Source of the DNA: DATJLY01 sp963773665 | GTDB taxonomy: Bacteria > Pseudomonadota > Alphaproteobacteria > ATCC43930 > CGMCC-115725 | Assembly: GCA_963773665.1 (NCBI GenBank) | Contig: CAVZBZ010000002.1 | Location: 558,001 to 622,000 of the forward strand | Direction of reading: 5' to 3' | DNA: 64,000 bases | Part shown: positions 18,470-29,568 of the stretch, piece after piece | Layout: every line of letters begins with the position of its first letter | How positions within the stretch are numbered: the stretch's first letter is position 1 | Position numbers and translations under genes: made by a program | Notes under the pieces: model-generated | Database searches by the model: none | Seen by the model: the letters and a program-made list of their open reading frames with translations, nothing else | What the model was told of the DNA's origin: nothing

Positions 18470-18859
18470 CTACATCAGTCCCAGTTCGAGCTTCGCCTCT
18501 TCGCTCATGCGGTCGCGCGACCAGGGCGGGCTCCAGACGAGCTTGACGCGCGCGTCATTGACGCCTGCGACGGCGGCGACCGCATCCTTCACCTGGCCAG
18601 GAAGCGCCTGGGCCACCGGACAGGCGGGCGTGGTGAGCGTCATCTCGACATAAACGGTGCCGTCGCGATTGACGATCAGCTCGTAGATCAGGCCGAGATC
18701 GACGAGGTTCACGGGAATTTCCGGATCCTGCACGGTCTTCAGCGCCTCGAGCACGCGCGCCATGAGCTCGGCGTCGGGCTCGCCCGGCTCCGGGCGCTCG
18801 ACATCGTCGCTGGCCGGCGGCGGCGGCTCGAAATCGAACGGATCGTCCTCGGTATGCAT
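18470..18859 (-). CDS. sufT: SufT, MIP18-family iron-sulfur assembly protein
   Basis: Protein of 129 residues with an acidic, proline-rich N-terminus and one DUF59/MIP18 domain: VQDPEIPVNLVDLGLIYEL, VEMTLTTPACPVAQAL (conserved cysteine) and VWSPPWSRDRMSEEAKLELGL. SufT helps maturation of iron-sulfur proteins and is commonly the last gene of SUF operons. It starts 4 bases after the sufU stop and ends the operon here. Confidence 0.9.
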   Translation of the reverse strand: MHTEDDPFDFEPPPPASDDVERPEPGEPDAELMARVLEALKTVQDPEIPVNLVDLGLIYELIVNRDGTVYVEMTLTTPACPVAQALPGQVKDAVAAVAGVNDARVKLVWSPPWSRDRMSEEAKLELGLM

Positions 18860-18863
18860 GGCT

Positions 18864-19328
18864 CTACTCGGTCTTGACGGTGGCGCCGACGGCGCCGCTC
18901 TTGAGCGCGGCCTCGAAGGCGTGCCAGGCCAGGGTCGCGCACTTGACGCGCGCGGGATAGCTGCGCACGCCCACCAAGGGCGCGAGCCGGTCGAGATCGT
19001 CCTCGAGCTCGCGCGGCACGGTCTCGTCGCCTTCGCCCGTGACCGACGCCCGAAAACTTGCGAAGAGGGCTTCCGCCTCCTCGATCGTCTTGTCCTTCAG
19101 AATCTCGGTCATGAGCGAGGCCGACGCGGTCGAGATGGCGCAGCCGCGCCCCTCGAAGCTCACGTCCTTGATGCGATCCCCGTCGAGCGTCACGTACACG
19201 GTTACGCGGTCGCCGCACAGCGGGTTGTGGCCGTGCGCGAAATGGCTGGGATGGTCGATCTTGCGAAAATTCCGCGGGTGGCGGCCGTGATCGAGGATGA
19301 TGTCCTGGTAGAGTTCGCGCGGATCCAT
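18864..19328 (-). CDS. sufU: SufU/IscU-like scaffold or sulfur-transfer protein
   Basis: Protein of 154 residues. Three conserved cysteines are in the expected contexts: NPLCGDRV, GRGCAISTAS and VKCATLAWHAF, with an aspartate after the first as in SufU zinc sites. It takes sulfur from SufS for SUF cluster assembly or acts as scaffold. The start was set at ATG 19,328 (MDPRELYQDIILDHGRHPRN), where homology begins; an upstream in-frame ATG would add a non-conserved leader inside sufS. It lies 8 bases after sufS. Confidence 0.88.
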   Translation of the reverse strand: MDPRELYQDIILDHGRHPRNFRKIDHPSHFAHGHNPLCGDRVTVYVTLDGDRIKDVSFEGRGCAISTASASLMTEILKDKTIEEAEALFASFRASVTGEGDETVPRELEDDLDRLAPLVGVRSYPARVKCATLAWHAFEAALKSGAVGATVKTE

Positions 19329-19336
19329 GTGAGCCT

Positions 19337-20583
19337 CTAGCGTACGAACATCGCCTGCGCGCCGGCGATGGCGCGGCACAGCGCGTCGATGTCGCTCTCG
19401 TCGTTATAGACGCCGAACGAGGCGCGCGTCGTGGCCGCGAGCCCCAGTTTCTCGAGCAGCGGCTGGGCGCAATGGTGGCCCGCGCGCACCGCGACGCCGT
19501 GCTGGTCCAGCACCTGCGCCAGATCGTGCGGATGAACCCCCTCGACCTCGAACGACAGGATGGCGAAGCGGTGCTGACCCGCGCCGACTAGCCGCACGCC
19601 CGGCATGCGCGACAGGCGATCGACGCCGTAGCCGGTCAGCTCTGCCTCGTGCGCGGCGATGGCGCCGCGGTTCAGCGCTTCGATGTATTCGAGCGCGCGC
19701 GCGAGGCCGATCGCGCCGGAGATGTCGGGCGTGCCGGCCTCGAAGCGCGCGCGGCGGCTCCTGGAAGATCGTCTTCTCGAAGGTGACGTTCAAAATCATG
19801 TCGCCGCCGCCCATGAAGGGCGGCATCGCCTCGAGGATTTCGCACCGCGCCCACAGCACGCCGATGCCGGTCGGCCCATAGGTCTTGTGGCCGGAGAAGA
19901 CATAGAAGTCGCAGCCCAAGGCCTGCACGTCCACCTTCATCCGCGGCGCCGCCTGGCAGCCGTCGATCAGCACCTTGGCGCCGCGCTCGTGCGCGAGCCG
20001 GACGATGCCCTCGACCGGCAGCAGCGCGCCCGTCGCATTGGCAAGCTGCGTCACCGCGACGAGACGGGTGCGCGGCCCCAAGAGCCGCTCGAACGCCTCC
20101 ATGTCAAGCCCGCCGGTCGCATCGATCGGCGCCGCCACGAGCTTGAGGCCGGTGCGCTCGCGGATGAGCTGCCACGGCACGATGTTGGCGTGATGCTCGA
20201 GCTCGGTGATGAGAACCTCGTCGCCGGCGCGGAGATTGGCGAGGCCCCAGCTATAGGCGACGAGGTTGATCGCCTCGGTCGCGTTGCGCACGAACACGAT
20301 CTCGCGCGCGTCGGGCGCGTTGAGGAAACGCCGCACCGTCTCGCGCGACGACTTCGTAGCGCTCGGTCGAGCGCGCGCTCAGGCGATAGACGCCGCGGTG
20401 AATGTTGGCGTAGTCGGTGCGATAGAACTCCGACACCTCGTCGATCACCGCGGCCGGTTTTTGGGCGCTCGCCGCGGTGTCGAGAAAGACGAGGCCGGGA
20501 TTGCGCGCGAAGATGGGGAAATCTTGTTTGATGCGCTTCGGGTCGAAGCGCGGCTTCGCCAATTTCTGCGCCGCCATGCTCAT
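19337..20583 (-). CDS. sufS: SufS cysteine desulfurase, two frameshifts
   Basis: PLP enzyme that takes sulfur from cysteine for the SUF system. Visible features are LVFLDTAASAQKP at the N-terminus, the PLP lysine in FSGHKTYGPTG, and the persulfide cysteine in RAGHHCAQPLL. The frame breaks near 20,350 (ERYEVV to RRFLNAPDAREIVF) and near 19,752 (FQEPP to a frame giving EAGTPDISGAIGLARALEY). At each site the simplest repair is removal of one G or C. The length of 1,247 bases minus two gives 414 residues, the family norm. The start (ATGA overlap with the sufD stop at 20,583, or ATG 20,577 behind GGAGAG) shows coupling to sufD. A true double break in a core operon is unlikely. Confidence 0.88.
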
Positions 20584-21875
20584 CTCTCCCGCGCAAGCCA
20601 GCGTCCGAGATGGACGGCGAGATGGGCCCTGAGCGCGGCGTCGCTCATGCCGTCGAGCGCGTCCGCGGCGAAAGCCTCGATCAGCAGGCGGCGCGCTTCG
20701 GTCTCGGGGATGCCGCGGGCGCGGAGATAGAACAGCGCCTCCTCGTCGAGATCGCCGACCGTGGCGCCGTGGCTGCATTTGACGTCGTCGGCCAGGATCT
20801 CGAGCTCGGGCTTGGTATCGACGGCGGCGCGACGGCCCAGCAGCAAATTGCGGTTCACCTGCTGCGCGTCGGTTTTCTGGGCGTCCGGCCGGACGGCGAT
20901 GCGGCCCAGGAACACGCCGTGCGCGCGGTCCTCGACCACGCCCTTGTACAGCTCGCGCGTCGTGCAGTGCGGCGCCGCGTGATCGACGAAGGTCGCGTTC
21001 GTCGCCTCCTGCTCGCCGCGCAGGCAATAGGCGCCGTCGAGCCGGCACGAGCCGTCGGACCCGTCGAAGCGCAGCTCGATATCGTGGCGCGAGAGGCGCG
21101 CGCCCAAGGTCAAGGCGAAGGTCTCGTAGCGCGCGGCCCGGTCGAGCGAAACGCGGTAGAGGCTCATGTGGAGGGCGTCTTCGCTTTCGTTCTGAAGCCG
21201 CGCATGAGCGAGGCTCGATTCCGGGCCGAGCCGGAGCGCGGTCACGACGTTGGTCCAGGCTGGGCCGCTGCCGCAAAAAGTTTCGACGAGGCTCGCACGG
21301 CTGCCCTCGCCCAGCGCCACGACGTTGCGCAGGTGAAACGAGGCGGGCGCATCGGCGTGGGCCAGATGCACCACCTCGACCGGGCGGTCGAGCGCCACGC
21401 CGGCATCGAGCGCCAGCACGAACCCATCGGCGAAGAAGGCCGCGTTGAGCGAGGCAAAAGGTTTATTCGCCCGCTCGTCCTCGGCGAGCGCGTGCTCGAC
21501 AAGGAGCGGCCGCTCGGCGAGCGCCACGGAAGTCGCAGCGAGATAGGCACCGTGCGGCAGCGCAGAAAGATCGGCAAGCTCGGGCGCGAAGCGGCCGCCA
21601 ACGAGCACGATGCGATATGACGGGCCGGCAAAGCGCCACGGCGTAAGATCGCCGCGCAAGGCCGGTCCCTGTCCTTCGCGCGGCGGGAAGGGTGCGAGCT
21701 GCAGCGGGCGCAAATCGGTGAAGCGCCAGGCCTCCTCGCGCCGCGAGGGAAAGCCAAGCTCGGCGAAGCGCGCGAGCGAGCGGGCGCGGCCCTGCGCCAG
21801 CCAGCCCGGCTCGCGCGAACCGGGTCGCGCGCGAAAAGCCTCGACATAAGGCGCAGTCTCGGACGCAGTCACCAT
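20580..21875 (-). CDS. sufD: SufD, SUF scaffold subunit
   Basis: Protein of 431 residues, partner of SufB and SufC in the SufBC2D scaffold that builds iron-sulfur clusters. The C-terminal half has the beta-helix region with DVKCSHGATVGDLDEEALFYLRARG (seen in shorter form as KCSHGATVGDLDEEAL), a strong family signature, and AVDTKPELEILADD just before it. The N-terminus WRFTDLRPL also matches. It lies 8 bases after the sufC stop and overlaps sufS by 4 bases. Confidence 0.92.
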   Translation of the reverse strand: MVTASETAPYVEAFRARPGSREPGWLAQGRARSLARFAELGFPSRREEAWRFTDLRPLQLAPFPPREGQGPALRGDLTPWRFAGPSYRIVLVGGRFAPELADLSALPHGAYLAATSVALAERPLLVEHALAEDERANKPFASLNAAFFADGFVLALDAGVALDRPVEVVHLAHADAPASFHLRNVVALGEGSRASLVETFCGSGPAWTNVVTALRLGPESSLAHARLQNESEDALHMSLYRVSLDRAARYETFALTLGARLSRHDIELRFDGSDGSCRLDGAYCLRGEQEATNATFVDHAAPHCTTRELYKGVVEDRAHGVFLGRIAVRPDAQKTDAQQVNRNLLLGRRAAVDTKPELEILADDVKCSHGATVGDLDEEALFYLRARGIPETEARRLLIEAFAADALDGMSDAALRAHLAVHLGRWLARER

Positions 21876-21883
21876 AGTTCCCT

Positions 21884-22638
<755 letters not shown>

Positions 22639-22642
22639 GTTG

Positions 22643-24078
<1,436 letters not shown>

Positions 24079-24082
<4 letters not shown>

Positions 24083-24543
24083 GGGGACAGCCGATCCGAA
24101 TTGCTAAGACCGGGCTCGGGGCCATCGGTCATGAAGGTGCGGGCGGGCGGCAGCATTTCGGCGAGGCTCACGGCGGCAAGCGCAGTACCGACGATCTCGT
24201 TGACGCGCTGCCAATGCGGCCGGGTCGGACAGAACGACGTGCGCTCGCACGACGGCGCGTGGATCGAGCATTGCGTGACGCCGATCTGGCCGTCGATCGC
24301 GGCGACCACGTCGGCCACCGAAATCCGGTTCGCATCGCGCCCCAGGCGATAGCCGCCCTGGGCGCCGCGCGCGCCGGCGACGATGCCGGCATGGGCCAAC
24401 GCCTTCAGCACCTTCGCGACCGTGGCGCGCGGCAGGCGCGTTTCGGCGGCCAGCGCGCCCGCCGTCATCTGCCGCTCGGGATGGACGGCGAGATGCGAGG
24501 CGACGATCACCCCATAGTCGGCGAGCTTGCTCAAAATGATCAT
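24079..24543 (-). CDS. Rrf2-family regulator of the suf operon
   Basis: Protein of 154 residues. The N-terminal winged helix includes RLPRATVAKVLKALAHAGIV and GAQGGYRLGRD; three cysteines in TQCSIHAPSCERTSFCPT are placed to bind an iron-sulfur cluster. It matches the SUF-type branch of Rrf2 proteins, which repress suf genes when holding a cluster and release them when iron or cluster supply falls. It is the first gene of Rrf2-sufB-sufC-sufD-sufS-sufU-sufT, and its stop overlaps the sufB start, so it probably controls its own operon. Confidence 0.88.
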
Positions 24544-24566
24544 GCGGAAGGCCCGAAACGCAAAAT

Positions 24567-24583
24567 GGGACCAATTCAGTACC
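24567..24583 (-). promoter_or_regulatory. Candidate Rrf2 operator and promoter of the suf operon
   Basis: On the minus strand GGTACTGAATTGGTCCC is an imperfect palindrome (GGNAC...GTNCC) 24 bases before the Rrf2 start. It directly follows a TATACG-like -10 element (24,583-24,588), with TTGACG about 20 bases further upstream. Position just downstream of the -10 is suited to repression. The motif is only loosely like published Rrf2/IscR sites, so the protein-site link is inferred. Confidence 0.4.
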
Positions 24584-24728
24584 GTATAAGTCGGCTTTTA
24601 ACCGCAAGCGTCAAGTCGTGGCAATGATTATTTTTTCTGCCCGCGGCCGCCCTCCGGACCAAAAAGCTCACAGGCACGTTAGCGCGTCCCAACCGTATCT
24701 ATCACGACGCGAATTCATGGAGGAGAAC

Positions 24729-24971
24729 ATGGTCCGTCTCGCTATTCCGTTGTTGGCCGCCGCGCTCGCTCTTTCGGCTTGCGGCACGAGCCCGGGCGAC
24801 CGCGGCCTGTCCGGCGCCGGGCTCGGCGCTGCCGGCGGCGCAGTGATCGGCGCGCTGGTCGGCGGGCCGGTTCTGGCCGCGGCGGCGATCGGCGCGGGCG
24901 CGGGCGCCGCGGCCGGCCTCGTGACATCGCCGAGCCGCGTCGATCTCGGCAAGCCGGTGTGGGACAGGTAG
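24729..24971 (+). CDS. Small glycine-zipper lipoprotein
   Basis: Protein of 80 residues. The N-terminus has a lipoprotein signal (VRLAIPLLAAALALSAC, lipobox LSAC), followed by a Gly/Ala-rich zipper region with repeated GxxxG spacing (GAGLGAAGGAVIGALVGG) and a short polar tail. Such small outer-membrane-associated lipoproteins are common and of unclear role. ATG 24,729 was chosen because GGAGGAG lies 5 bases before it; the upstream in-frame ATG 24,717 has no such site. It faces the diiron-protein gene tail to tail, 3 bases apart. Confidence 0.75.
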   Translation: MVRLAIPLLAAALALSACGTSPGDRGLSGAGLGAAGGAVIGALVGGPVLAAAAIGAGAGAAAGLVTSPSRVDLGKPVWDR

Positions 24972-24974
24972 CAG

Positions 24975-26012
24975 CTAACGCCGATCGAATCCGGCGGCGA
25001 TCTCGGCGTCGCGTGCAAGCGCGGCGCCGAGATCTATTTCGGCGAAGGCGAGCACGCCCATCTCGGCGTAGGCCTTCTTGACCTCGGGGCCCAAGAGGCC
25101 GATGTCGCGGATCGTCGGCACGATGCGGCTGAAGAGGCGCGCGCGGAAACCCTTCATGGTTTCCGAATTGCGGCCGTAGTCGAGGCATTCCCGTTTCGGC
25201 AGCCCGACCACCTCCCACAAATCCTCGGCGAGGAAGCGGTCGCGCATCAGATATGACGCCTCGATCACGAACTCCTCGCGCTCGCGCCGCTCGGCCGACG
25301 ATAGCTCCGGGTAGTAGTCGCGCAGCGCGAGCCGGCCGAACGCGACGTGGCGCGCCTCGTCCTCCATGACGTAAGCGTTGACCGAGGCGGCCAGAGTGTT
25401 CTTGGCCTCGTCGCGGAAGAGCTGAAACGCGGCGAGCGCCAGCCCTTCGACCAGCACCTGCATGCCGAGGAAGGTCATGTCCCAGCGGCTGTCGCCGACG
25501 ACATCCTCGAGCAGCGCCTTCAAGGGCGGCATGATCGGATAGGCCAGATCGAATTTTTCGCGCAGCAGGCGCGAGAACGCCTCGACATGGCGCGCCTCGT
25601 CCATCGCCTGCGTCGCGGCATAGAACTTGGCGTCGATGCTCGGCACTTCCTGCACGATCTTGGCGGCGCACACGAGCGCGCCCTGCTCGCCGTGCAGGAA
25701 TTGCGAGAACTGCCACGCCTGGACGTGCCGGCGCAGATTGGCCCGCTCCTTCCCGGTCAGGCGGTTCCAGATGTCGGAGCCGTAGATCGAGATCGCGCGG
25801 TCGTCGAGCCCGATCGGGTTTTCTGGATCGAGATCCTGCGACCAGTCGATGCGCGAGGCGGCATCCCACTGGCGCGCCTTGCCCTTGTCGTAGAGTGCCA
25901 GAAGATCGCCGCGCGTCTTGTCGTAGTCCCAGCGCAGGACGGTGCTGCTCTCGCCCGCGACCGTCCACTGCGTCTGCTCGACCGGAAGGACGTAGCGAAA
26001 CTCGTTTGCCAT
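24975..26012 (-). CDS. Ferritin-like diiron protein, probable oxygenase
   Basis: Protein of 345 residues, all-helical by appearance. It carries the paired ferritin-like diiron motifs: glutamate in FLHGEQGAL, DEARHVEAF, then glutamate in LVEGLALAAFQLFRDEA and the second EARH in MEDEARHVAFG. This pattern fits the R2-like/AurF-like diiron oxygenases. The large soluble form and lack of a membrane segment argue against a membrane desaturase. The function is unknown; the preceding ada-alkB genes are on the same strand with a gap of 30 bases, so co-transcription is possible. Confidence 0.65.
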   Translation of the reverse strand: MANEFRYVLPVEQTQWTVAGESSTVLRWDYDKTRGDLLALYDKGKARQWDAASRIDWSQDLDPENPIGLDDRAISIYGSDIWNRLTGKERANLRRHVQAWQFSQFLHGEQGALVCAAKIVQEVPSIDAKFYAATQAMDEARHVEAFSRLLREKFDLAYPIMPPLKALLEDVVGDSRWDMTFLGMQVLVEGLALAAFQLFRDEAKNTLAASVNAYVMEDEARHVAFGRLALRDYYPELSSAERREREEFVIEASYLMRDRFLAEDLWEVVGLPKRECLDYGRNSETMKGFRARLFSRIVPTIRDIGLLGPEVKKAYAEMGVLAFAEIDLGAALARDAEIAAGFDRR

Positions 26013-26042
26013 GGCAAAAACATAAGGGCGGCCAGCGCGTTT

Positions 26043-26711
26043 CTAAAGTGCCTTTCGCAGCGTGAGGTTAATGCGGCAGCGCCCGGTTGTGGGATGCTCG
26101 CCCTCGCTCAACTCGGCGACGCCGTGAAAGACGAGGCGCGCCGGCCCGCCCCACACGACGACATCGCCGCTCTCGAGCGCGATGCGGTGCGGGCGCTCGC
26201 TGCGCTTTTGGCCGCCCCAGAGAAAGACCGCGGGCAGTCCGATCGAGACCGAGACGATGGGCTGGGAGAAATCGCGCTCGTTGCGGTCCTGGTGCAGCGT
26301 GAGCCGCGCGCCCGGCTCGTAGCGGTTGACGAGGCAGGCGTCCGGAACGAAGCCGGGAAATCCCGCCGCGTCCGCCGCGCGCGCCGCAAGCGCCAGAAAT
26401 TCGCGCGGCAGCACCGGCCAGGGCGCGCCGGAGAGCGGATCGAGCGCGTCGTAGCGATAGCCCTTGCGGTCGGCGATCCAGCCGGCCGCGCCGCAATTCG
26501 TCATCGCCGCCGACATGCGGAAGCCGCCGGGCGTCACCATGTGCCGGAAGGGCGATGCGGCCGCAACGGCGGCGACCGCGGCGGCCAGGTCCGTTTCCGC
26601 GCGCGCGGCAAAGCCGCGCAGCAGCACGGCGCCGGGCTCGATCGGTTCGACAACGGGCGCCGGCAGCAGGTCGCGAACGGCGGCGCGGCGTGTGGCTCTC
26701 GTCCGGGGCAT
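26043..26711 (-). CDS. alkB: AlkB, DNA/RNA alkylation-repair dioxygenase
   Basis: Protein of 222 residues, close in length to E. coli AlkB (216). It shows the iron ligands LTLHQDRNERDF (HxD) and the distal histidine LVFHGVAEL, the arginine pair that binds 2-oxoglutarate in CRINLTLR, and the family motifs VSVSIGLPAVFLWGGQKR and GDVVVWGG. It oxidatively removes methyl groups such as 1-methyladenine and 3-methylcytosine. It is the last gene of the ada operon, 23 bases after the second dioxygenase. Confidence 0.95.
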   Translation of the reverse strand: MPRTRATRRAAVRDLLPAPVVEPIEPGAVLLRGFAARAETDLAAAVAAVAAASPFRHMVTPGGFRMSAAMTNCGAAGWIADRKGYRYDALDPLSGAPWPVLPREFLALAARAADAAGFPGFVPDACLVNRYEPGARLTLHQDRNERDFSQPIVSVSIGLPAVFLWGGQKRSERPHRIALESGDVVVWGGPARLVFHGVAELSEGEHPTTGRCRINLTLRKAL

Positions 26712-26734
26712 GACACCCGATCCTGGAGTTCGAA

Positions 26735-27472
26735 TCACCGCGCGTCGTGGAAGATGATGCCGAGCGTGAAGCGCTCGCCCGATCTGATCCGGCTCACGCC
26801 GTGGCGCATGGTGACGCGATAGGGGCCGCGCGCGCCCGCGACCGGGCGATGGTTCACGGCGAAGATCACCGCGTCGCCAAGCCCGAGCGGCACCACCTCG
26901 GCGCGCGACTGCATGCGCGGGCGCTGCTCGGTCAGCACGAATTCGCCGCCCGCGAAATCGCGCGGATCGGACAGGAGAACCGTCGCCTGGATCGGAAAGA
27001 CGTGCTCGCCGTAAAGGTCCTGGTGCAGGCAGTTGTAGTCGCCGGCCTCGTAGCGCAGCAGAAGCGGCGTCGGCTTCGCCTGTCCGGCGTCCTGGCAGCG
27101 CTCGAGAAATGCGGCGAGCGTCTCGGGATAGCGCACCGTCCCGCGCAATGCCGCGCTCCAGCGGTTGGCGATCGGCGCAAGGTGCGGATAAAGCGCCTCG
27201 CGCAGAGTGGCGACGGTCGCGGGCAGCGGGTAGCCGAAATACTTGTACTCGCCCCGTCCAAAGCCGTGCCGCGCCATGACGACGCGGCTGCGGAATGAAG
27301 TCTCGTCGGCGTAGAGCGCGGCAAGCGAGGCGCACTCCGCCGGATCGAGCAGCGCCGGGAGCACGGCCGAGCCGCGCCCGTCGAGCGCGGCCGCCGCCTC
27401 GGTCCAGTCGAGCGCGGCGGCGCGCCGGGCGAGCGGCGGGGCTGGATCGACGCGCCGGTGCGCGAGGCTCAC
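26735..27472 (-). CDS. 2OG-Fe(II) dioxygenase between ada and alkB
   Basis: Protein of 245 residues starting at GTG 27,472, which overlaps the ada stop (GTGA). The double-stranded beta-helix has CLHQDLYGEHVFP (iron HxD), DFAGGEFVLTEQRP, and the distal histidine and arginine in YRVTMRHGVSRIRSGERF. It is not an AlkB orthologue: the sequence is closer to the COG3826-type dioxygenases. Coupling to ada on one side and close spacing to alkB on the other make it a probable part of the adaptive response to alkylation; its substrate, nucleic acid or protein, is unknown. Confidence 0.8.
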   Translation of the reverse strand: MSLAHRRVDPAPPLARRAAALDWTEAAAALDGRGSAVLPALLDPAECASLAALYADETSFRSRVVMARHGFGRGEYKYFGYPLPATVATLREALYPHLAPIANRWSAALRGTVRYPETLAAFLERCQDAGQAKPTPLLLRYEAGDYNCLHQDLYGEHVFPIQATVLLSDPRDFAGGEFVLTEQRPRMQSRAEVVPLGLGDAVIFAVNHRPVAGARGPYRVTMRHGVSRIRSGERFTLGIIFHDAR

Positions 27473-28542
27473 CGCGCTCCCTCGCGTGCGAGCAACGCGC
27501 GCTTGCGCTCGACGCCCCAGCGATAGCCTGCGAGCGAGCCGTCGGTGCGCACGACGCGGTGGCACGGGATCGCGACCGCGACCGGATTGGCGCCGCAGGC
27601 GTGCCCGACCGCACGCACCGCAGTGGGCGCGCCGATGCGTTGGGCGATCTCGGTGTATGTCGCGGTGCTGCCGGGCGGGATGTCGCAGAGCGCCCGCCAC
27701 ACGCGCTGCTGGAACGCGGTGCCGCGCAAATCGAGCGGCAGGTCGAGGCCGAGCCGCGGCGCCTCGACGAAGCCCACGACGCGCGCGACCCACGCCTCGA
27801 AGTCCTGGTCGCCGCCGACGAGCGCCGCCTTGGGGAAGCGGTCCTCGAGCGCGCGCACCAGCGATGCCGCGTCGTCGTCGAGCATGATCGCGCAGATGCC
27901 CTTCTCGGTCGCGGCGACCAGGATCGCGCCCAACGAACACTGCCCCACGGCGAAGCGGATGCGCGCGCCCGCGCCGCCGGCGCGGAAGCGGGTCGGCGTC
28001 ATGCCGAGCAGCGCGTCGGATGCGGCATAAAAGCGCCCGCTCGAATTGAAGCCGGCACCGTAGATCGCTTCCGTCACCGAGTGCGCGTGCGGCAGCTCCT
28101 CGCGCAGCCGCCGCGAGCGCTCGGCGGCGCGGTACTGGCGCGGCGTGAGGCCGGTCGCCTGCTTGAACACGCGATGGAAATGAAATTGCGACAGGCCGGA
28201 CGATTGGGCGAGCGCGGCGAGGCCCGGCATGTCCTCGGACGAAGCGATGCGGCGGCACGCCTCGGCCACCGCATCGGCATGGCGGTCGCCCGATTCGTTC
28301 GGGCGGCAGCGCTTGCATGGCCGGAAGCCGGCGCGCTCGGCGGCGGCGCAGCTCTCGTGGAAGCGCACGTTCTGGCGGAGCGCCCGGCGCGCGGCGCAGG
28401 ACGGACGGCAATAGACGCCGGTCGTGCGCACGGAAAAGACGAAGGCGCCGTCGGCGCCGCGGTCGCGCCGCAGCACCGCGTCCCAGCGCGCTTCCTCGCT
28501 CGCATAGGGTGAAGCGGTCATGGCGTGGGCGGTCGTGGACAT
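27469..28542 (-). CDS. ada: Ada, bifunctional methyltransferase and transcription activator
   Basis: Protein of 357 residues with all Ada parts. The N-terminal zinc domain has GVYCRPSCAARRALRQNVRF and CKRCRPN (four cysteines, one being the methylphosphotriester acceptor). An AraC-type helix-turn-helix follows (GLSQFHFHRVFKQATGLTP), then the O6-methylguanine transferase domain with IPCHRVVRTDGSLAGYRWG. Methylated Ada activates its own operon. The start at 28,542 has GAGGAG just upstream; two upstream in-frame ATGs are less likely. It is the first gene of ada, dioxygenase, alkB. Confidence 0.93.
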   Translation of the reverse strand: MSTTAHAMTASPYASEEARWDAVLRRDRGADGAFVFSVRTTGVYCRPSCAARRALRQNVRFHESCAAAERAGFRPCKRCRPNESGDRHADAVAEACRRIASSEDMPGLAALAQSSGLSQFHFHRVFKQATGLTPRQYRAAERSRRLREELPHAHSVTEAIYGAGFNSSGRFYAASDALLGMTPTRFRAGGAGARIRFAVGQCSLGAILVAATEKGICAIMLDDDAASLVRALEDRFPKAALVGGDQDFEAWVARVVGFVEAPRLGLDLPLDLRGTAFQQRVWRALCDIPPGSTATYTEIAQRIGAPTAVRAVGHACGANPVAVAIPCHRVVRTDGSLAGYRWGVERKRALLAREGAR

Positions 28543-28725
28543 ATCGCTCTCCTCAAGCATGGTCGTTGCCGGCCTCGACCGCAATATGGCCGAGGCGCTG
28601 AGGGCGCACACTCCGGCCCTTGCTGTGGAATTCGGTTTGTCCCTCGCATCGATCAGCAGATGCGGGGAGTCTCGCGCGGGCGCCCTAGGCGCGCACTCCG
28701 CTCCTTGCGGCCGAATGCGAACTCG

Positions 28726-29367
28726 TCAGTGCGCGGCGGCGGACGCGGTCGAGGTTCCGTCGCTCGCGAGCCGTTCCTCGAGGGCGCGGTTGAGGCCCGC
28801 GACGGTGCCGCCGTTGCGGCGGATCACGTCGCCGATCTCCTCGCGCTCGACCAGCGCCATGCTGATCCCCTCCATGGCGACATCGACGATGCGATAGCGG
28901 GTGCTGTCGCCGCTGACGCGCCAGTCGATCCGGATCGGATGGTTGCCGTTGGCGATCTCGGTCGTGACGATGGCGCTGCCCGCCCCCTGCTCGACGCCCT
29001 TCACGGTCATCGAGGCGGCGTTGAACCGGCCGATCTTGCCGGCGAACATGCGCGTCACCCAGCGCTGGAACAGCCCGTCGAACTGCTGCCGATCGGCGTC
29101 GTTGGCGGAGGCGAAATAGCTGCCGAGCACATAGTGCGCGACCCGCGTGAGGTCGCAATCCTCGTTGAGGATACGGGCGAACTCGCGCTCGCGGTCGCCC
29201 GCGGTAAGGCTCGGATCGCTCATCATCCGCCCGACGCCGGCAACGAGCGCGGTGACGATCGCGGTCGGATCGGACGGCGGCCCGGCAAGGCCGGAAGCAG
29301 GCGCGCAAAAACAGAGTCCGGCGAGCACGGCCAGGATCGGGCGAGAGCGCATGGGCAGGACCTTCAT
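28726..29367 (-). CDS. mlaC: MlaC-like phospholipid-binding protein
   Basis: Protein of about 213 residues with a signal peptide (RSRPILAVLAGLCFCAPASG). The body matches the Tol/Ttg2D-MlaC family: CDLTRVAHYVLGSYF, QFDGLFQRWVTRMFAGKI and YRIVDVAMEGISMALVEREE. MlaC carries phospholipids across the periplasm between MlaA and MlaBDEF. None of those partners is adjacent, so it is an orphan copy or works with a distant transporter. ATG 29,367 or ATG 29,352 (AAGG 9 bases upstream) could be the start. A much longer open frame upstream is a GC-rich artefact. Confidence 0.82.
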   Translation of the reverse strand: MKVLPMRSRPILAVLAGLCFCAPASGLAGPPSDPTAIVTALVAGVGRMMSDPSLTAGDREREFARILNEDCDLTRVAHYVLGSYFASANDADRQQFDGLFQRWVTRMFAGKIGRFNAASMTVKGVEQGAGSAIVTTEIANGNHPIRIDWRVSGDSTRYRIVDVAMEGISMALVEREEIGDVIRRNGGTVAGLNRALEERLASDGTSTASAAAH

Positions 29368-29568
29368 TCGAGGGGCTCGGGCGATTCGCCCAGCGGTTGA
29401 GCGAGCTTCCCCATCAACGCCAGAGCGCCGGCCTTCGTTGCATACGGTCGCGGCTCTTTGCCGCGTCGCCGCTCGAGTTGGAGCTCGCCCGCCACCCAGG
29501 GATGGTCTCACGCCCTCTTGTGGACAGCAAGCACTGCCTTGCCGCATCCTGCCGCGGGAGGTCGGCTC

